Assembly: GCF_048264025.1 (NCBI RefSeq)
Contig: NZ_JBLXDN010000002.1
Location: 186,001 to 250,000 of the forward strand
Direction: 5' to 3'
DNA from: Nitrincola sp048264025
GTDB lineage: Bacteria; Pseudomonadota; Gammaproteobacteria; Pseudomonadales; Balneatricaceae
DNA length: 64,000 bases
Each line of letters starts with the position of its first letter. Position 1 is the first letter of the stretch. A program made the position numbers and the translations under genes. Below are positions 9,185-20,048 of the stretch, one piece after another. Below the pieces are notes generated by a model, which saw nothing but the letters and a program-made list of their open reading frames with translations, was not told the DNA's origin and did not search any database.

Positions 9185-9541
9185 ATGGATATAGTGTACA
9201 TTCGTGGGTTGCAGGTGGAAACGGTTATCGGGATATATGACTGGGAGCGCGAAGTTCGCCAGACAGTGTGTGTCGATCTTGATTTAGGCACGGATATTCG
9301 TGCGGCTGCACAGGCGGATGATATCGACAGCACCTTGAACTATAAAAGCATTGCTGATCGATTGATTGGGTTTATATCCGGCAGTGAGTTTTTATTGATT
9401 GAAGCCTTGGCAGAAGAGATTGCTACGTTATTGATGGATGAGTTTTCCGTGCCCTGGTTACGTTTACAGCTGGGTAAGCCAGGAGCGGTACCTGAGGCGC
9501 GTGATGTCGGCATCATTATTGAGCGTGGAGATAAACGTTAA
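9185..9541 (+). CDS. folB: Dihydroneopterin aldolase FolB
   Basis: This 118-residue folate-pathway enzyme cleaves 7,8-dihydroneopterin to 6-hydroxymethyl-dihydropterin and glycolaldehyde. The fold is recognisable from the start MDIVYIRGLQVETVIGIYDWE, the segment DSTLNYKSIADRLI around residues 48-61, and the C-terminal LGKPGAVPEARDVGIIIER. The length matches the family. Its stop codon overlaps the folK start by one base (TAATG), so the two consecutive folate steps are translationally coupled. Confidence 0.96.
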   Translation: MDIVYIRGLQVETVIGIYDWEREVRQTVCVDLDLGTDIRAAAQADDIDSTLNYKSIADRLIGFISGSEFLLIEALAEEIATLLMDEFSVPWLRLQLGKPGAVPEARDVGIIIERGDKR

Positions 9542-10062
9542 TGGCCCAGGTGTTGCTGAGCTTAGGCAGTAATCTTGATCGGGTGCGCTACATCACCGCC
9601 GGGTTGGATGCACTGGCTGAGCAGTTCGGAGACTTGGCGCTGTCATCTGTCTACGAAAGTGAATCGGTTGGCTTCAAGGGCAGTCCCTTTTATAACCTGG
9701 TGGTGGCGATCCAGACAGATCTGTCGGTGGCTGAGCTATCACGTAGATTAAAACAGATTGAAGACATTAATGGGCGTCAGCGAAATGGCCCGCGTTTTTG
9801 TTCACGTACCTTGGATATTGATATTCTAACCTACGATGATCGAGTGGGGGAGGTCGATGGCGTGCTTTTACCACGCGATGAAGTAGATAAAAATGCCTTT
9901 GTTTTGTGGCCCTTAGCTGAACTTCTGCCAGATCATTGCCATCCCGTCCGTCACCTGACTTATGCCAGTTTATGGCAGGCTTATGATCAGGATCAGAAGC
10001 TCTGGCCGGTTGACTTTAGTTGGCAGGGTCGTCAAATTTCATACGCAAACCCAAAGGTCTGA
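9541..10062 (+). CDS. folK: 6-hydroxymethyl-dihydropterin pyrophosphokinase FolK
   Basis: A 173-residue HPPK that moves pyrophosphate from ATP to 6-hydroxymethyl-7,8-dihydropterin, just before dihydropteroate synthase. It has the N-terminal LSLGSNLDR, the loop YESESVGFKGSPFYNLVV and the signature RTLDIDILTYDD near residues 89-100. That signature's Asp residues bind the two magnesium ions. The start overlaps folB by one base. After this gene comes a 65-base gap and an unrelated signalling gene. Confidence 0.96.
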   Translation: MAQVLLSLGSNLDRVRYITAGLDALAEQFGDLALSSVYESESVGFKGSPFYNLVVAIQTDLSVAELSRRLKQIEDINGRQRNGPRFCSRTLDIDILTYDDRVGEVDGVLLPRDEVDKNAFVLWPLAELLPDHCHPVRHLTYASLWQAYDQDQKLWPVDFSWQGRQISYANPKV

Positions 10063-10127
10063 TTGACTTGAGTCACGTATCCACATATTTTTGCAGGATA
10101 TATTCAATGCATTGATGAGAATTTGGT

Positions 10128-12728
10128 TTGAGTCGTATTATTTATTTTGTAAAAACCCTGCCAGGGTTTGTATTTTCGGCCATTATGGCCGTTACCCTTG
10201 CTGTGTTCTTGGGGGTAACGCTGGCCGTTTCACTGCTCTACGAGAGCGTGATTGACCGTCAGGCACAGCAAACGTCTGAGGCGATAGCCAATCACACCTT
10301 CAATAGCATGTTCATGATTATGAGCCAGGGCTGGTCGCGTGCCGAGATGGAGGCATTCGTTGAGGCCACTCAGTCGGCGTATGCGAACAGTCCCTTCGAA
10401 ATTGCATTGTACCGCGGTGATAAAGTTACCAGGCTCTATGGTGAGGTGGCACAGCGTCAATCCGATCAAGCTGTTGATCGTACCTTTGCCGGAGCCGGTA
10501 TGCAGGTGCTTGAGGAGGCGGCACATATTCGTCGCCTCTACCCGGTTGAAGCCCGTCAGGAGTGTTTGAGTTGTCACGCCAATGCCGGTCCCGGCGATGT
10601 GCTGGGTGTTATTGAGCTGCAGCAGGACAAACAGGTGATCAGCTCAGAGCTGCGCCGTGACTACGTGATTCTGTTTTTGCTGTTTGGTGTATTTACCTTC
10701 TTTGTGGCAACTCTGATTTCGGCTTTTGCGTCACGTCGCATTAATGATTCTGTAGCGCAGTTTGGCAGTCGCTTGCGTTCGGTTAACACCGTCACTGACT
10801 TTAAACAGTTGGATATCAGTGATGTCGATCTGTACTTTCAGGAGTTCAACAACACCTTCAGCCAGATCAATGTGCTGATGGAACGTCTGAAAGGTGTGGC
10901 GGTGGATAAGGATATTCTTGAATTTGAAATCCGTCTGCTGAGCAAGTTCATCATTACTTCCGAGGTGGTTAAAGACTGGCGTGACTTTATCAAGGATCTG
11001 TTGGTTGATATTAATACCATCATCAAGGCGCACACGCTGGTCACTATTTTCCAGGTCGAAGAAGAGGGTTATGAGCTGGAGGTGTTCTGGCATCACGAAG
11101 TGTGTGAAACCACCAAGCAGCAGTTTGAAGCCGTAGTGACACGCCAGTTGGGCAGTAATACGCATTACCACAGTGGTGTTCCCATACTGAATATTATTCA
11201 CCATGTTGCCTGCCCTGAAGAACTTGAGGAGCATGAAAAGCTTAGCCTGAGCTCACATGATATTGAGTTGCAGACCAAGTCATTGTTGCTGGAAACGCCA
11301 AAGATAGGCGGCGTGGTCGGTATAGGCGTGCAGTCTGAAATGGCGCGTGATCCCATTCGGCATATTGTCATTGACAGTATTCTGACAACTCTGTTGAACC
11401 TGGTAGGCTCAGTCAAAGCGATTTATAAATACACCAAGGATCTGGAATACTACGCTACCCGTGACCCGCTAACTGCACTGCATAATCAGCGTATGTTCCG
11501 TGAGTTGCTTGGCTACGAAGTCGGTCGTGCTTCACGTCATGAAGAGGAATTCAGCCTGATAATGCTGGATCTGGATAACTTCAAGAACGTTAATGACCGC
11601 TATGGCCATGCCTTTGGTGATCAGTTCCTGCATGCATTTGCCAAAGTACTAGAGAATGCCGTGCGTCCGGGGGATTTTGTGGCGCGTTACGGTGGTGATG
11701 AATTCACCATTATCTTGCCTGAAACCGGTGAAGAGCAGGCGCATAGCGTGGCTCAACGGATTGCCACGCTACTACAAAAGCTGGCACTGACAGCACCGGA
11801 TGGCAGTAATGTCCGCGCAACCACGTCGATTGGTATTGCGATCTATCCTCGTCATGCTGATGATCCCCGTGACCTGTTTGTGGTAGCCGATAACATGATG
11901 TACAAGGCTAAGCGCAAGGGTAAGAACCAGATCGCCATTCCGGATGAACATGAAATGGCTGAAGTGTTCAAGGCTGTGGGTGAGAAGAACCTGATGGTGC
12001 TGGATGCATTGGAACAGCAGCGAATCGTGCCATATTTTCAGCCGATCATCGCATTGGAAAGCGGCGATATTGCAATCCATGAGTTGCTGATGCGTATTGA
12101 TATGGGTGATCGAATCGTGCCGGCTGGCGAGTTTATCGATATTGCTGAGTCAATCGGTGTGGTACATAAAATGGATTATTTGTTGATCGAAAAAGCCTTT
12201 CAGCAGATGCATGAGCAACAGTACAAAGGCATGCTGTTCGTGAATTTGTCGCCTAAATCACTCATTATAGGTGAATTCATTTCTCGGGTGCGCCAGTTGG
12301 CGATGGAGTACGAAATAGAACCCAAACGCATCGTGTTTGAGTTGACCGAGCGAGAAACTGTCAGCAATATGGCGTTGCTGGAGCGTTTTGTGCAGGACTT
12401 GAAGCTGGAAGGTTTTAACTTTGCCATCGATGATTTTGGTTCGGGTTTTTCTTCATTCCACTACATTAAGCACTTCCCTATTGATGTGATCAAAATTGAA
12501 GGGGAATTTATCCGTAATATGCTCGTTGACGATAAAGATATGGCATTTGTTAAAAGCATTGTCACCCTGGCGCACAACCTGGGTATTCAGACGGTGGCTG
12601 AGTTTGTTGAAGATCAGGCCGTCATGGATGCCATTCGTGCGTTGGGGATCGATTATGGGCAGGGCTATTTTATCGGTCGACCTTCGCCACAACTGGCTTT
12701 GCCAGTTGGGTCGGGTGGCTCAGAATAA
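10128..12728 (+). CDS. Membrane GGDEF-EAL protein with a periplasmic haem-c (Tll0287-like) sensor domain
   Basis: An 866-residue cyclic-di-GMP protein. One helix (about residues 11-38) and another (about 180-200) bracket a periplasmic domain containing Cys146-Leu-Ser-Cys149-His150, a covalent haem-c motif. The context (GPGDVLGVIEL after it) resembles the Tll0287/DUF3365 haem sensor family. A cytoplasmic region of unclear fold, possibly GAF-like, follows at about 215-440. The GGDEF domain has an intact GGDEF at 522-526 and an inhibitory-site RxxD at 513-516. In the EAL domain the motif reads Glu652-Leu-Leu, but Asn706, Glu738, Asp768-Asp769, Lys789 and Gln845 appear present. Both activities are therefore possible. 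A TTG start with a weak GAG site is used; no ATG fits. Haem binding and redox or gas sensing are inferred. Confidence 0.88.
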   Translation: MSRIIYFVKTLPGFVFSAIMAVTLAVFLGVTLAVSLLYESVIDRQAQQTSEAIANHTFNSMFMIMSQGWSRAEMEAFVEATQSAYANSPFEIALYRGDKVTRLYGEVAQRQSDQAVDRTFAGAGMQVLEEAAHIRRLYPVEARQECLSCHANAGPGDVLGVIELQQDKQVISSELRRDYVILFLLFGVFTFFVATLISAFASRRINDSVAQFGSRLRSVNTVTDFKQLDISDVDLYFQEFNNTFSQINVLMERLKGVAVDKDILEFEIRLLSKFIITSEVVKDWRDFIKDLLVDINTIIKAHTLVTIFQVEEEGYELEVFWHHEVCETTKQQFEAVVTRQLGSNTHYHSGVPILNIIHHVACPEELEEHEKLSLSSHDIELQTKSLLLETPKIGGVVGIGVQSEMARDPIRHIVIDSILTTLLNLVGSVKAIYKYTKDLEYYATRDPLTALHNQRMFRELLGYEVGRASRHEEEFSLIMLDLDNFKNVNDRYGHAFGDQFLHAFAKVLENAVRPGDFVARYGGDEFTIILPETGEEQAHSVAQRIATLLQKLALTAPDGSNVRATTSIGIAIYPRHADDPRDLFVVADNMMYKAKRKGKNQIAIPDEHEMAEVFKAVGEKNLMVLDALEQQRIVPYFQPIIALESGDIAIHELLMRIDMGDRIVPAGEFIDIAESIGVVHKMDYLLIEKAFQQMHEQQYKGMLFVNLSPKSLIIGEFISRVRQLAMEYEIEPKRIVFELTERETVSNMALLERFVQDLKLEGFNFAIDDFGSGFSSFHYIKHFPIDVIKIEGEFIRNMLVDDKDMAFVKSIVTLAHNLGIQTVAEFVEDQAVMDAIRALGIDYGQGYFIGRPSPQLALPVGSGGSE

Positions 12729-12746
12729 TAGCGTAAGCTGGCAGTA

Positions 12747-13853
12747 TCAGAAGCTTTCGGCCAGTTGCTGTTGCCGATCTTCCAGTGCTTTGCCCAGAGC
12801 CTTACCCTGTAAACCTTGTTGAATGAAGGGTTCTACGGATAGTTGTTGCAGTTGCTCCAGCAAAGCATACAAGCGTGCGTCCACAGAGACGTGCATCTGT
12901 GGATGCAGTAAACGGGATAGTCGCAACAGTGGCCTGACACGTTCAGGGGTTCGCAGTAACTTTAATGCTTTGATCACAGCCATGCGCTCTGCTGCACTGC
13001 AGTTTTCCAATGTAGCAAGCCTGGTGTGCCAGTCGATTAAGTCACCGGCTCGTTGGCGAAAGCGGTTTGGGGTCTTCAGCCGGTCACACAGACGGTTTAA
13101 CTGGGTGTTAGGATCATCTGTCAGCCCTTGCTGACAGAGTAGAGCAAAGCCGCTTTCAGCACTGAGGTCTTCAGCTTTCAGCGGCTGGATCAGTTGCTCA
13201 CAGTCGCTGAAGTTGAGGCTGCAGAATTCGGGTAATAGGGGTTCAAGCGCCTTAGCTTCAGCCAAGCAACGCAGGAAGGTAACCGGGTGTGTGGTTGTCA
13301 AAGCTCGCTCAAATTCCATCCATACGCGCTCAGCACTCAGATGGTCAAGTTCACCACTGGCACTGATCTGTTGCATCAGCATCAGGGTTTCAGGTGCCAC
13401 CTTAAAATCTAGTGCGGCAAAACGCGCCATGAAACGTGCCACGCGCAGAACGCGTAAAGGGTCTTCGGCAAATGCCGAGGATACATGGCGTAGCTTGCGC
13501 TGCTGTAGATCTTGCTGGCCGTGAAATGGGTCTATCAAGGTGCCATCAGGGCGGATCGCCATGGCATTAATGGTCAGATCACGCCGCTGCAGATCTTGCT
13601 CCAGCGTGACCTCCGGGCTGGTATGAAAGGTGAAGCCTTGGTATCCCTGTCCGGATTTTCGCTCTGTGCGGGCCAGCGCATACTCTTCGCCGGTATCCGG
13701 TTTGATAAACACTGGAAAATCCTTACCAACTGGACGGAAGCCTTGTTGTTGCATTATCTCGGGCGTGGCGCCAACAACAACCCAGTCACGGTCTTTGATA
13801 TCCAACCCCAATAGTTGATCACGTACGGCCCCACCGACCAGGCAGATTTCCAT
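12747..13853 (-). CDS. cca: tRNA CCA-adding enzyme (tRNA nucleotidyltransferase), short form without HD domain
   Basis: A 368-residue class II nucleotidyltransferase that builds or repairs the 3' CCA of tRNAs. It has GGAVRD at residues 7-12, the metal-binding Asp21-x-Asp23, a RRDLTINAMA motif and EDPLRVLRVARFMARF. It stops well short of the roughly 410-residue E. coli enzyme and shows no C-terminal HD phosphohydrolase domain, as in the Pseudomonas-type short form. I start it at ATG 13853 (MEICLVGG) because that codon overlaps the glpE stop as TAATG; an in-frame ATG 36 bases earlier lies inside glpE. It is the last gene of apaH-glpE-cca. Confidence 0.95.
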   Translation of the reverse strand: MEICLVGGAVRDQLLGLDIKDRDWVVVGATPEIMQQQGFRPVGKDFPVFIKPDTGEEYALARTERKSGQGYQGFTFHTSPEVTLEQDLQRRDLTINAMAIRPDGTLIDPFHGQQDLQQRKLRHVSSAFAEDPLRVLRVARFMARFAALDFKVAPETLMLMQQISASGELDHLSAERVWMEFERALTTTHPVTFLRCLAEAKALEPLLPEFCSLNFSDCEQLIQPLKAEDLSAESGFALLCQQGLTDDPNTQLNRLCDRLKTPNRFRQRAGDLIDWHTRLATLENCSAAERMAVIKALKLLRTPERVRPLLRLSRLLHPQMHVSVDARLYALLEQLQQLSVEPFIQQGLQGKALGKALEDRQQQLAESF

Positions 13854-14170
13854 TAGGATTGGCACAGTTCCGGAAACTGCAGTTTCCATTGCTCAAAACC
13901 ACCGTCCAGACTATAGACTTCGGAAAAGCCCTGTCCGGCCAGAAAGTCAGCTGCTGACTGGCTGCTAATGCCATGATAGCAGTAGATAATCAGCGCTTGA
14001 TTGCGGTCAGCCTGTTGCAGAAAGACTGGTAGGTTATCGTTGTTCAGGTTATGGGCTTGTACAATATGACTGGCATTAAAACTATTCTGGTCACGTATAT
14101 CGACGATAGCGGCGCCTTGTTCCAAGAGGGTGGCGGCTGCTTGGGGTGCAATGGCTTTAAATTGGCTCAT
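13853..14170 (-). CDS. glpE: Thiosulfate sulfurtransferase GlpE (single-domain rhodanese)
   Basis: A 105-residue single rhodanese domain that transfers sulfane sulfur from thiosulfate to acceptors such as cyanide or thioredoxin. The active-site loop is CYHGIS with catalytic Cys64, close to the CYHGNSS of E. coli GlpE. The VDIRD segment (residues 23-27) is also typical. It is fused by overlapping stop and start codons to apaH upstream (TGATG) and cca downstream (TAATG), which implies translational coupling. A link between sulfur transfer and tRNA maturation is only suggested by position. Confidence 0.92.
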   Translation of the reverse strand: MSQFKAIAPQAAATLLEQGAAIVDIRDQNSFNASHIVQAHNLNNDNLPVFLQQADRNQALIIYCYHGISSQSAADFLAGQGFSEVYSLDGGFEQWKLQFPELCQS

Positions 14171-15009
14171 CAGGCAAGGTTCTCATGTGGTTTGGGTTGA
14201 TAGGCGGTACAGCTGCAGCGAGTCATTACCTGGCTCTGCAGGCAGAAAGCGCTTAGGCTAAAACCCCAGACGCAACCCGTATCCAGTGCAATGGTTTCCG
14301 GCTGGCCTGTGCTACCCATCAACGCCGCCCAGTGTCCGAACAGTTGGCGACGGGGCAGGGGTGACTGGCGCCTGACAGCATACCAGGGGAAAAACCCTTC
14401 TGGTGCTGTCTCCGCTTCACCATTGCCGTTAAATTCCAGTTGTCCGTTGGGCGTGATAAAACGCATCCGGGTAAAATAGTTGGTAATCAGGCGTAAGCGT
14501 GCCCAGCCTTCCAGGTCGTTATGCCAGGTATCCGGTTTGTTGCCGTACATGTGATTAAAGAAATCACCAGCATCGTTGCTGCGCAGCATGCGCTCTACTT
14601 CCTGAGCACGTTTTCTGGCTTTACCCAGCGACCAGATATGCGGAATTCCGGCATGTGTCATGATATAACCGAGCTGTTCGTCTTCCACTAGTAAAGGACG
14701 GTGCCTGAGCCAGTTCATCAGCTCATCACGATCAGGCGCTTGTAGAACCTGACGCAGGGTGCTGTTACGTTTATCGCGTGTGGCGCCATAATGCAGAGCC
14801 AACAGGTGCAGGTCATGGTTACCCAGCACGCATTGGGCTCGCTCGCCTAATCCGGATACAAAGCGTAACACCTCCAGCGACTGTTGGCCGCGATTGACAA
14901 GGTCACCTGCAAACCAGAGATGGTCTGTATCGCTGAAGTTGATCAGATCAAGCAGTTGCATCAGCTCATCATAGCAGCCCTGAATATCGCCAATTGCGTA
15001 AGTAGCCAT
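14170..15009 (-). CDS. apaH: Symmetrical bis(5'-nucleosyl)-tetraphosphatase ApaH
   Basis: A 279-residue metallophosphatase that splits Ap4A into two ADP and can remove Np4 caps from RNA. The phosphoesterase motifs are clear: GDIQG at residues 7-11, GDLVNRG at 35-41 and GNHD at 63-66. THAGIP and a C-terminal DTGCVWG follow. Length is standard. In enterics apaH follows apaG; here it begins the operon apaH-glpE-cca, and its TGA overlaps the glpE ATG. It is divergent from msrA, with 117 bases between. Confidence 0.96.
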   Translation of the reverse strand: MATYAIGDIQGCYDELMQLLDLINFSDTDHLWFAGDLVNRGQQSLEVLRFVSGLGERAQCVLGNHDLHLLALHYGATRDKRNSTLRQVLQAPDRDELMNWLRHRPLLVEDEQLGYIMTHAGIPHIWSLGKARKRAQEVERMLRSNDAGDFFNHMYGNKPDTWHNDLEGWARLRLITNYFTRMRFITPNGQLEFNGNGEAETAPEGFFPWYAVRRQSPLPRRQLFGHWAALMGSTGQPETIALDTGCVWGFSLSAFCLQSQVMTRCSCTAYQPKPHENLA

Positions 15010-15126
15010 AAGTCCCCTGTGTTGTCACTGAATCATACCCCAGTTAGGCTATAAACTTCTAATCTAAGTAAAGCGTTTTTGCGTAGAATATAAAAGCATT
15101 TAATCTATGAAAATTGAGGTAAAAGC

Positions 15127-15597
15127 ATGGCCATAGCAACGTTTGCCGCCGGTTGTTTCTGGGGCGTGGAGCTGACATTTTCAGCATTGAACGGGGTTAC
15201 AGAGACCGCCGTGGGTTATATGGGAGGTGATACGGAACATCCTGATTACCAAGCCGTGTGTCAAGGAGATAGCGGTCATGCCGAGGTGGTGCAGGTGGTG
15301 TTCGATTCAGAGCAGATCAGCTATGAAGCCCTTTTGGCTGTATTTTGGCAGTGTCATAATCCAACCACGTTGAATCGACAGGGCCCAGATGTCGGCACGC
15401 AGTACCGTTCGGTGATTTTCTATGAGGATGACATGCAGCGCGTACTGGCCGAGCAGAGTAAAGCGGAAATGGATGCCGCCGGTGTGTTTGCGCAGCCTAT
15501 CGTGACGCAGATTCTGCCAGCCGAAAGCTTCTGGCGAGCCGAGGACTATCACCAGCAGTATCTTGCTAAGCGCGGTCAGGGGCATTGCCCACTCTGA
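15127..15597 (+). CDS. msrA: Peptide methionine sulfoxide reductase MsrA
   Basis: A 156-residue repair enzyme that reduces S-methionine sulfoxide in proteins. The catalytic Cys10 sits in GCFWG (residues 9-13). GYMGGDTEHPDYQAVCQGDSGHAE and VGTQYRSVIFY match the family throughout. A possible recycling Cys is near the C-terminus (GHCPL). A GAGG-like site precedes the ATG. It is a single gene, divergent from apaH and 62 bases before rsmE. Confidence 0.96.
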   Translation: MAIATFAAGCFWGVELTFSALNGVTETAVGYMGGDTEHPDYQAVCQGDSGHAEVVQVVFDSEQISYEALLAVFWQCHNPTTLNRQGPDVGTQYRSVIFYEDDMQRVLAEQSKAEMDAAGVFAQPIVTQILPAESFWRAEDYHQQYLAKRGQGHCPL

Positions 15598-15659
15598 AAA
15601 CCCTGGTGTTTTTGCTAAGATAGCTGGCTTATCCCGCTAGTATCGGCTGAAACTGCATC

Positions 15660-16382
15660 ATGAACCTTATACTGTTGTACCCCAGTGAGCTGACTGAATC
15701 AGCTACCGTGGTGTTGATGGATCGTCGTTTTGAACATATCCGCGATGTGCATCGTGCGCAGCCAGGCGACAGTTTGCGAGTAGGGATACTGGATGGTGCT
15801 ATCGGGGTCGCTCGCGTTAATCGGCTGGATAAACAATCTGTGGAACTGGCGGTGGATTTTAGCGCACCGCGTCAGCCGCCAGCGCCCCTGCCGGTGATTT
15901 TGGTGCTGGCACTGCCACGGCCGAAAATGTTCAAACGTATTATGCAAACGGTGGCGAGCCTTGGTGTTAAAGAGATCTGGTTGATACATTCCTACCGAGT
16001 GGATAAAAGTTACTGGTCATCACCTTTGCTAAGTGATGCGATGATTCAGACTCAGTTGCTGTTGGGGTTGGAGCAGGCAGGCGATACGCTAATGCCGCGG
16101 GTCGAGATACGTAAACGCTTTAAGCCCTTTGTTGAGGATGAGTTGCCTGGGTTGTTGGCTGGTCGACAGGGATGGGTTGCACATCCTTATGATGCCGAGC
16201 CCTGTCCACCTGCATCCACTGCACCGGCACTGGTAGCTGTAGGCCCCGAGGGGGGCTTTATCAACTACGAGGTAGACAAGTTGCAAGAGGCTGGCTTACG
16301 CCGTTTGTCCCTGGGTTCGCGAATATTGCGTGTGGAAACGGCTGTACCCGTATTGTTAGCGCGACTCTTCCCACTCAGTTGA
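15660..16382 (+). CDS. rsmE: 16S rRNA (uracil-1498-N3)-methyltransferase RsmE
   Basis: A 240-residue SPOUT-class methyltransferase that methylates U1498 of 16S rRNA using S-adenosylmethionine. It has an N-terminal PUA-like domain (RRFEHIRDVHRAQPGD). The C-terminal knotted domain carries VAVGPEGGF (about residues 196-204) and SLGSRILRVETA. Both are signatures of the SAM-binding trefoil knot. Its last eight bases overlap the convergent sigma-54 activator gene, and no terminator hairpin is seen between them. Confidence 0.93.
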   Translation: MNLILLYPSELTESATVVLMDRRFEHIRDVHRAQPGDSLRVGILDGAIGVARVNRLDKQSVELAVDFSAPRQPPAPLPVILVLALPRPKMFKRIMQTVASLGVKEIWLIHSYRVDKSYWSSPLLSDAMIQTQLLLGLEQAGDTLMPRVEIRKRFKPFVEDELPGLLAGRQGWVAHPYDAEPCPPASTAPALVAVGPEGGFINYEVDKLQEAGLRRLSLGSRILRVETAVPVLLARLFPLS

Positions 16383-17835
16383 TTTGCAGTGATTCCAGCT
16401 TCTGATACAGAGCCGCGCGCGAAATTCCCAGTGCTTTAGCCGCTCGAGTGCGTTGGCCGCTAGCGTGTTTGAGCGCCTCGATAATGGCCTGGCGCTCTGT
16501 CTCACGAACCTGCTCCTTGAGGGTTTTGGGGCCGTTGCTCATATCTTGCCAAGGAGGCTGCTGAGCGCTTGTTTGTGCTGGTAGGGGAGTGCGCAGCTCG
16601 TCATGGCGTATCAGATTGTTGGTGAATACCGCACGAAAACCCTTGCCGCTGATCTGGGTGGCATTTTCATTCATGATGCAGGCGCGTTCGATAACGTTAT
16701 AAAGTTCACGCACATTCCCTGGCCAGTCATGTGATTTGAGTAACTCCAGCGCATCCGCTGTCATCTCTTTGGTGGCTACGCCCAGGCGCTCACAGCATTC
16801 ATCCAGAATACGTTCACTGAGCAGTTCGATATCCTCCATGCGCTCTCGTAAGGGTGGTAGATGGATTGGCATGGCACTGAGACGGTAGTACAGATCGGCA
16901 CGAAACTCCCCCATGGAGACCATGTGCAGCAGGTCACGGCTGGTGGCAGCCACAATTCTGACATTAGTAGCCTGGACTTCGTTGGAGCCTATTTTTTCGA
17001 ACTCTTTTTCCTGTAAAACCCGCAGCAACTTGGATTGCAGGGCAAGGGGCATATCACCAATTTCATCCAGGAACAGTGTGCCATCCTGCGCTATCTCTAT
17101 TTTGCCGGGACGACCCTCTTTTTTTGCGCCGGTAAAGGCTCCCGGTGCGACACCAAAAAACTCTGATTCAATCAACGTATCTGGAATGGCCGCCACATTG
17201 ATGGATACAAAGGGTTTATCTGCTCGATCAGACAGGTTATGCAGTGCATGGGCAAACAGCTCTTTACCCGTACCTGTCTCACCCGTGAGTAGTACCGAGA
17301 TATCAAAGCGGCCTGCCTGACGTATCTGATGTTTGACGGTTTTTAATGCCTCACTTTGTCCGGAGATCTGTGACAGCTGATAACGGGAGCTGCGTTCGGA
17401 CTGATAATGCTTGGAGTTGCGCACTTCGCTTTGCAGGCGGTTGTATTTAGCCAACAAGGGTTTGGCTGTGGTCGGACTGTCTGTAGCAACAAAGGCGAAA
17501 GCCCCTTCGACCTCCTTCTGCTTGTTCAACAGCGGGATGGCACTGATTAGAACCCATTGGTTGCGGATATACAGTACGTCCAGCAATACCGGCTTACCAC
17601 TAGCGATCACCTGCGGCAGGTAGCTGTTGGGAATGATCTCCGTGATGTGTTTACCGACTGGGCTTTCAGTAAGCCCTAAAAACTGACAATAGCTTTCGCT
17701 TATCCAGGTGATGATGCCTTTTTTATCCACCGCGATGGTGTGTTCGTAAAAATCATCAAAGGAGTGTTGCAGAAACTTGAGGATGCGTGTTCTGAGAATG
17801 CGGGTGTCAAATTCTTTTAGATTCAGTGCTGTCAT
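16375..17835 (-). CDS. Sigma-54-dependent activator (PAS-AAA+-Fis), probable regulator of the 3-hydroxybutyrate module
   Basis: A 486-residue enhancer-binding protein. An N-terminal PAS domain (about residues 22-120) probably senses a ligand. The AAA+ domain has Walker A GETGTGKE at 185-192, the sigma-54-contacting GAFTGA at 232-237, Walker B TLFLDE at 253-258 and the arginine-finger stretch FRADLYYRL. A Fis-type helix-turn-helix ends the protein (TRAAKALGISRAALYQKL). It is divergent from the acetoacetyl-CoA synthetase gene, whose upstream region carries a sigma-54 promoter and a palindrome. It is thus very likely the dedicated activator, comparable to HbcR of Pseudomonas. The inducer, probably 3-hydroxybutyrate or acetoacetate, is inference. 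Confidence 0.9.
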   Translation of the reverse strand: MTALNLKEFDTRILRTRILKFLQHSFDDFYEHTIAVDKKGIITWISESYCQFLGLTESPVGKHITEIIPNSYLPQVIASGKPVLLDVLYIRNQWVLISAIPLLNKQKEVEGAFAFVATDSPTTAKPLLAKYNRLQSEVRNSKHYQSERSSRYQLSQISGQSEALKTVKHQIRQAGRFDISVLLTGETGTGKELFAHALHNLSDRADKPFVSINVAAIPDTLIESEFFGVAPGAFTGAKKEGRPGKIEIAQDGTLFLDEIGDMPLALQSKLLRVLQEKEFEKIGSNEVQATNVRIVAATSRDLLHMVSMGEFRADLYYRLSAMPIHLPPLRERMEDIELLSERILDECCERLGVATKEMTADALELLKSHDWPGNVRELYNVIERACIMNENATQISGKGFRAVFTNNLIRHDELRTPLPAQTSAQQPPWQDMSNGPKTLKEQVRETERQAIIEALKHASGQRTRAAKALGISRAALYQKLESLQIN

Positions 17836-17879
17836 AGTTGTATTGTCTTTATTATTGGACAGTGTTTGTTGTTAATACT

Positions 17880-17892
17880 AGACACGGTGTCT
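17880..17892. promoter_or_regulatory. Candidate activator-binding site (palindrome) upstream of the sigma-54 promoter
   Basis: AGACACGGTGTCT is a perfect palindrome of 6-base arms around one base, lying about 70 bases upstream of the -24 element. A looser related sequence, GGACAGTGTTT, lies just before it at 17858-17868. Fis-type activators bind such dyads at this distance and loop to the promoter. Assignment to the neighbouring activator is inference. Confidence 0.55.
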
Positions 17893-17958
17893 TTTTTTGT
17901 AAACATAATTTCAACAAGGTATTTCGATGTTAAGCGTACTGCCTGCCTTGTGTGGAGT

Positions 17959-17975
17959 TGGCACGTTATCTGCAA
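17959..17975 (+). promoter_or_regulatory. Sigma-54 (-24/-12) promoter of the 3-hydroxybutyrate operon
   Basis: The sequence TGGCACGTTATCTGCAA has GG at 17960-17961 and GC at 17972-17973 with exactly ten bases between. It agrees closely with the TGGCACG-N4-TTGC consensus. Transcription would start near 17985, about 70 bases before the acetoacetyl-CoA synthetase ATG. The divergent sigma-54 activator gene makes this a strong call. Confidence 0.85.
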
Positions 17976-18052
17976 CAATAAAAACATTAAAAAAGAAATT
18001 CATTGAACCTGCCTGTCAGCGTTCAATAGCAAAATAATAATAAGGACAGTCT

Positions 18053-19999
<1,947 letters not shown>

Positions 20000-20048
20000 T
20001 AACGTGTTAAAGCCATAACTAAAAAATAACAACAATGGAAAGTAACCT

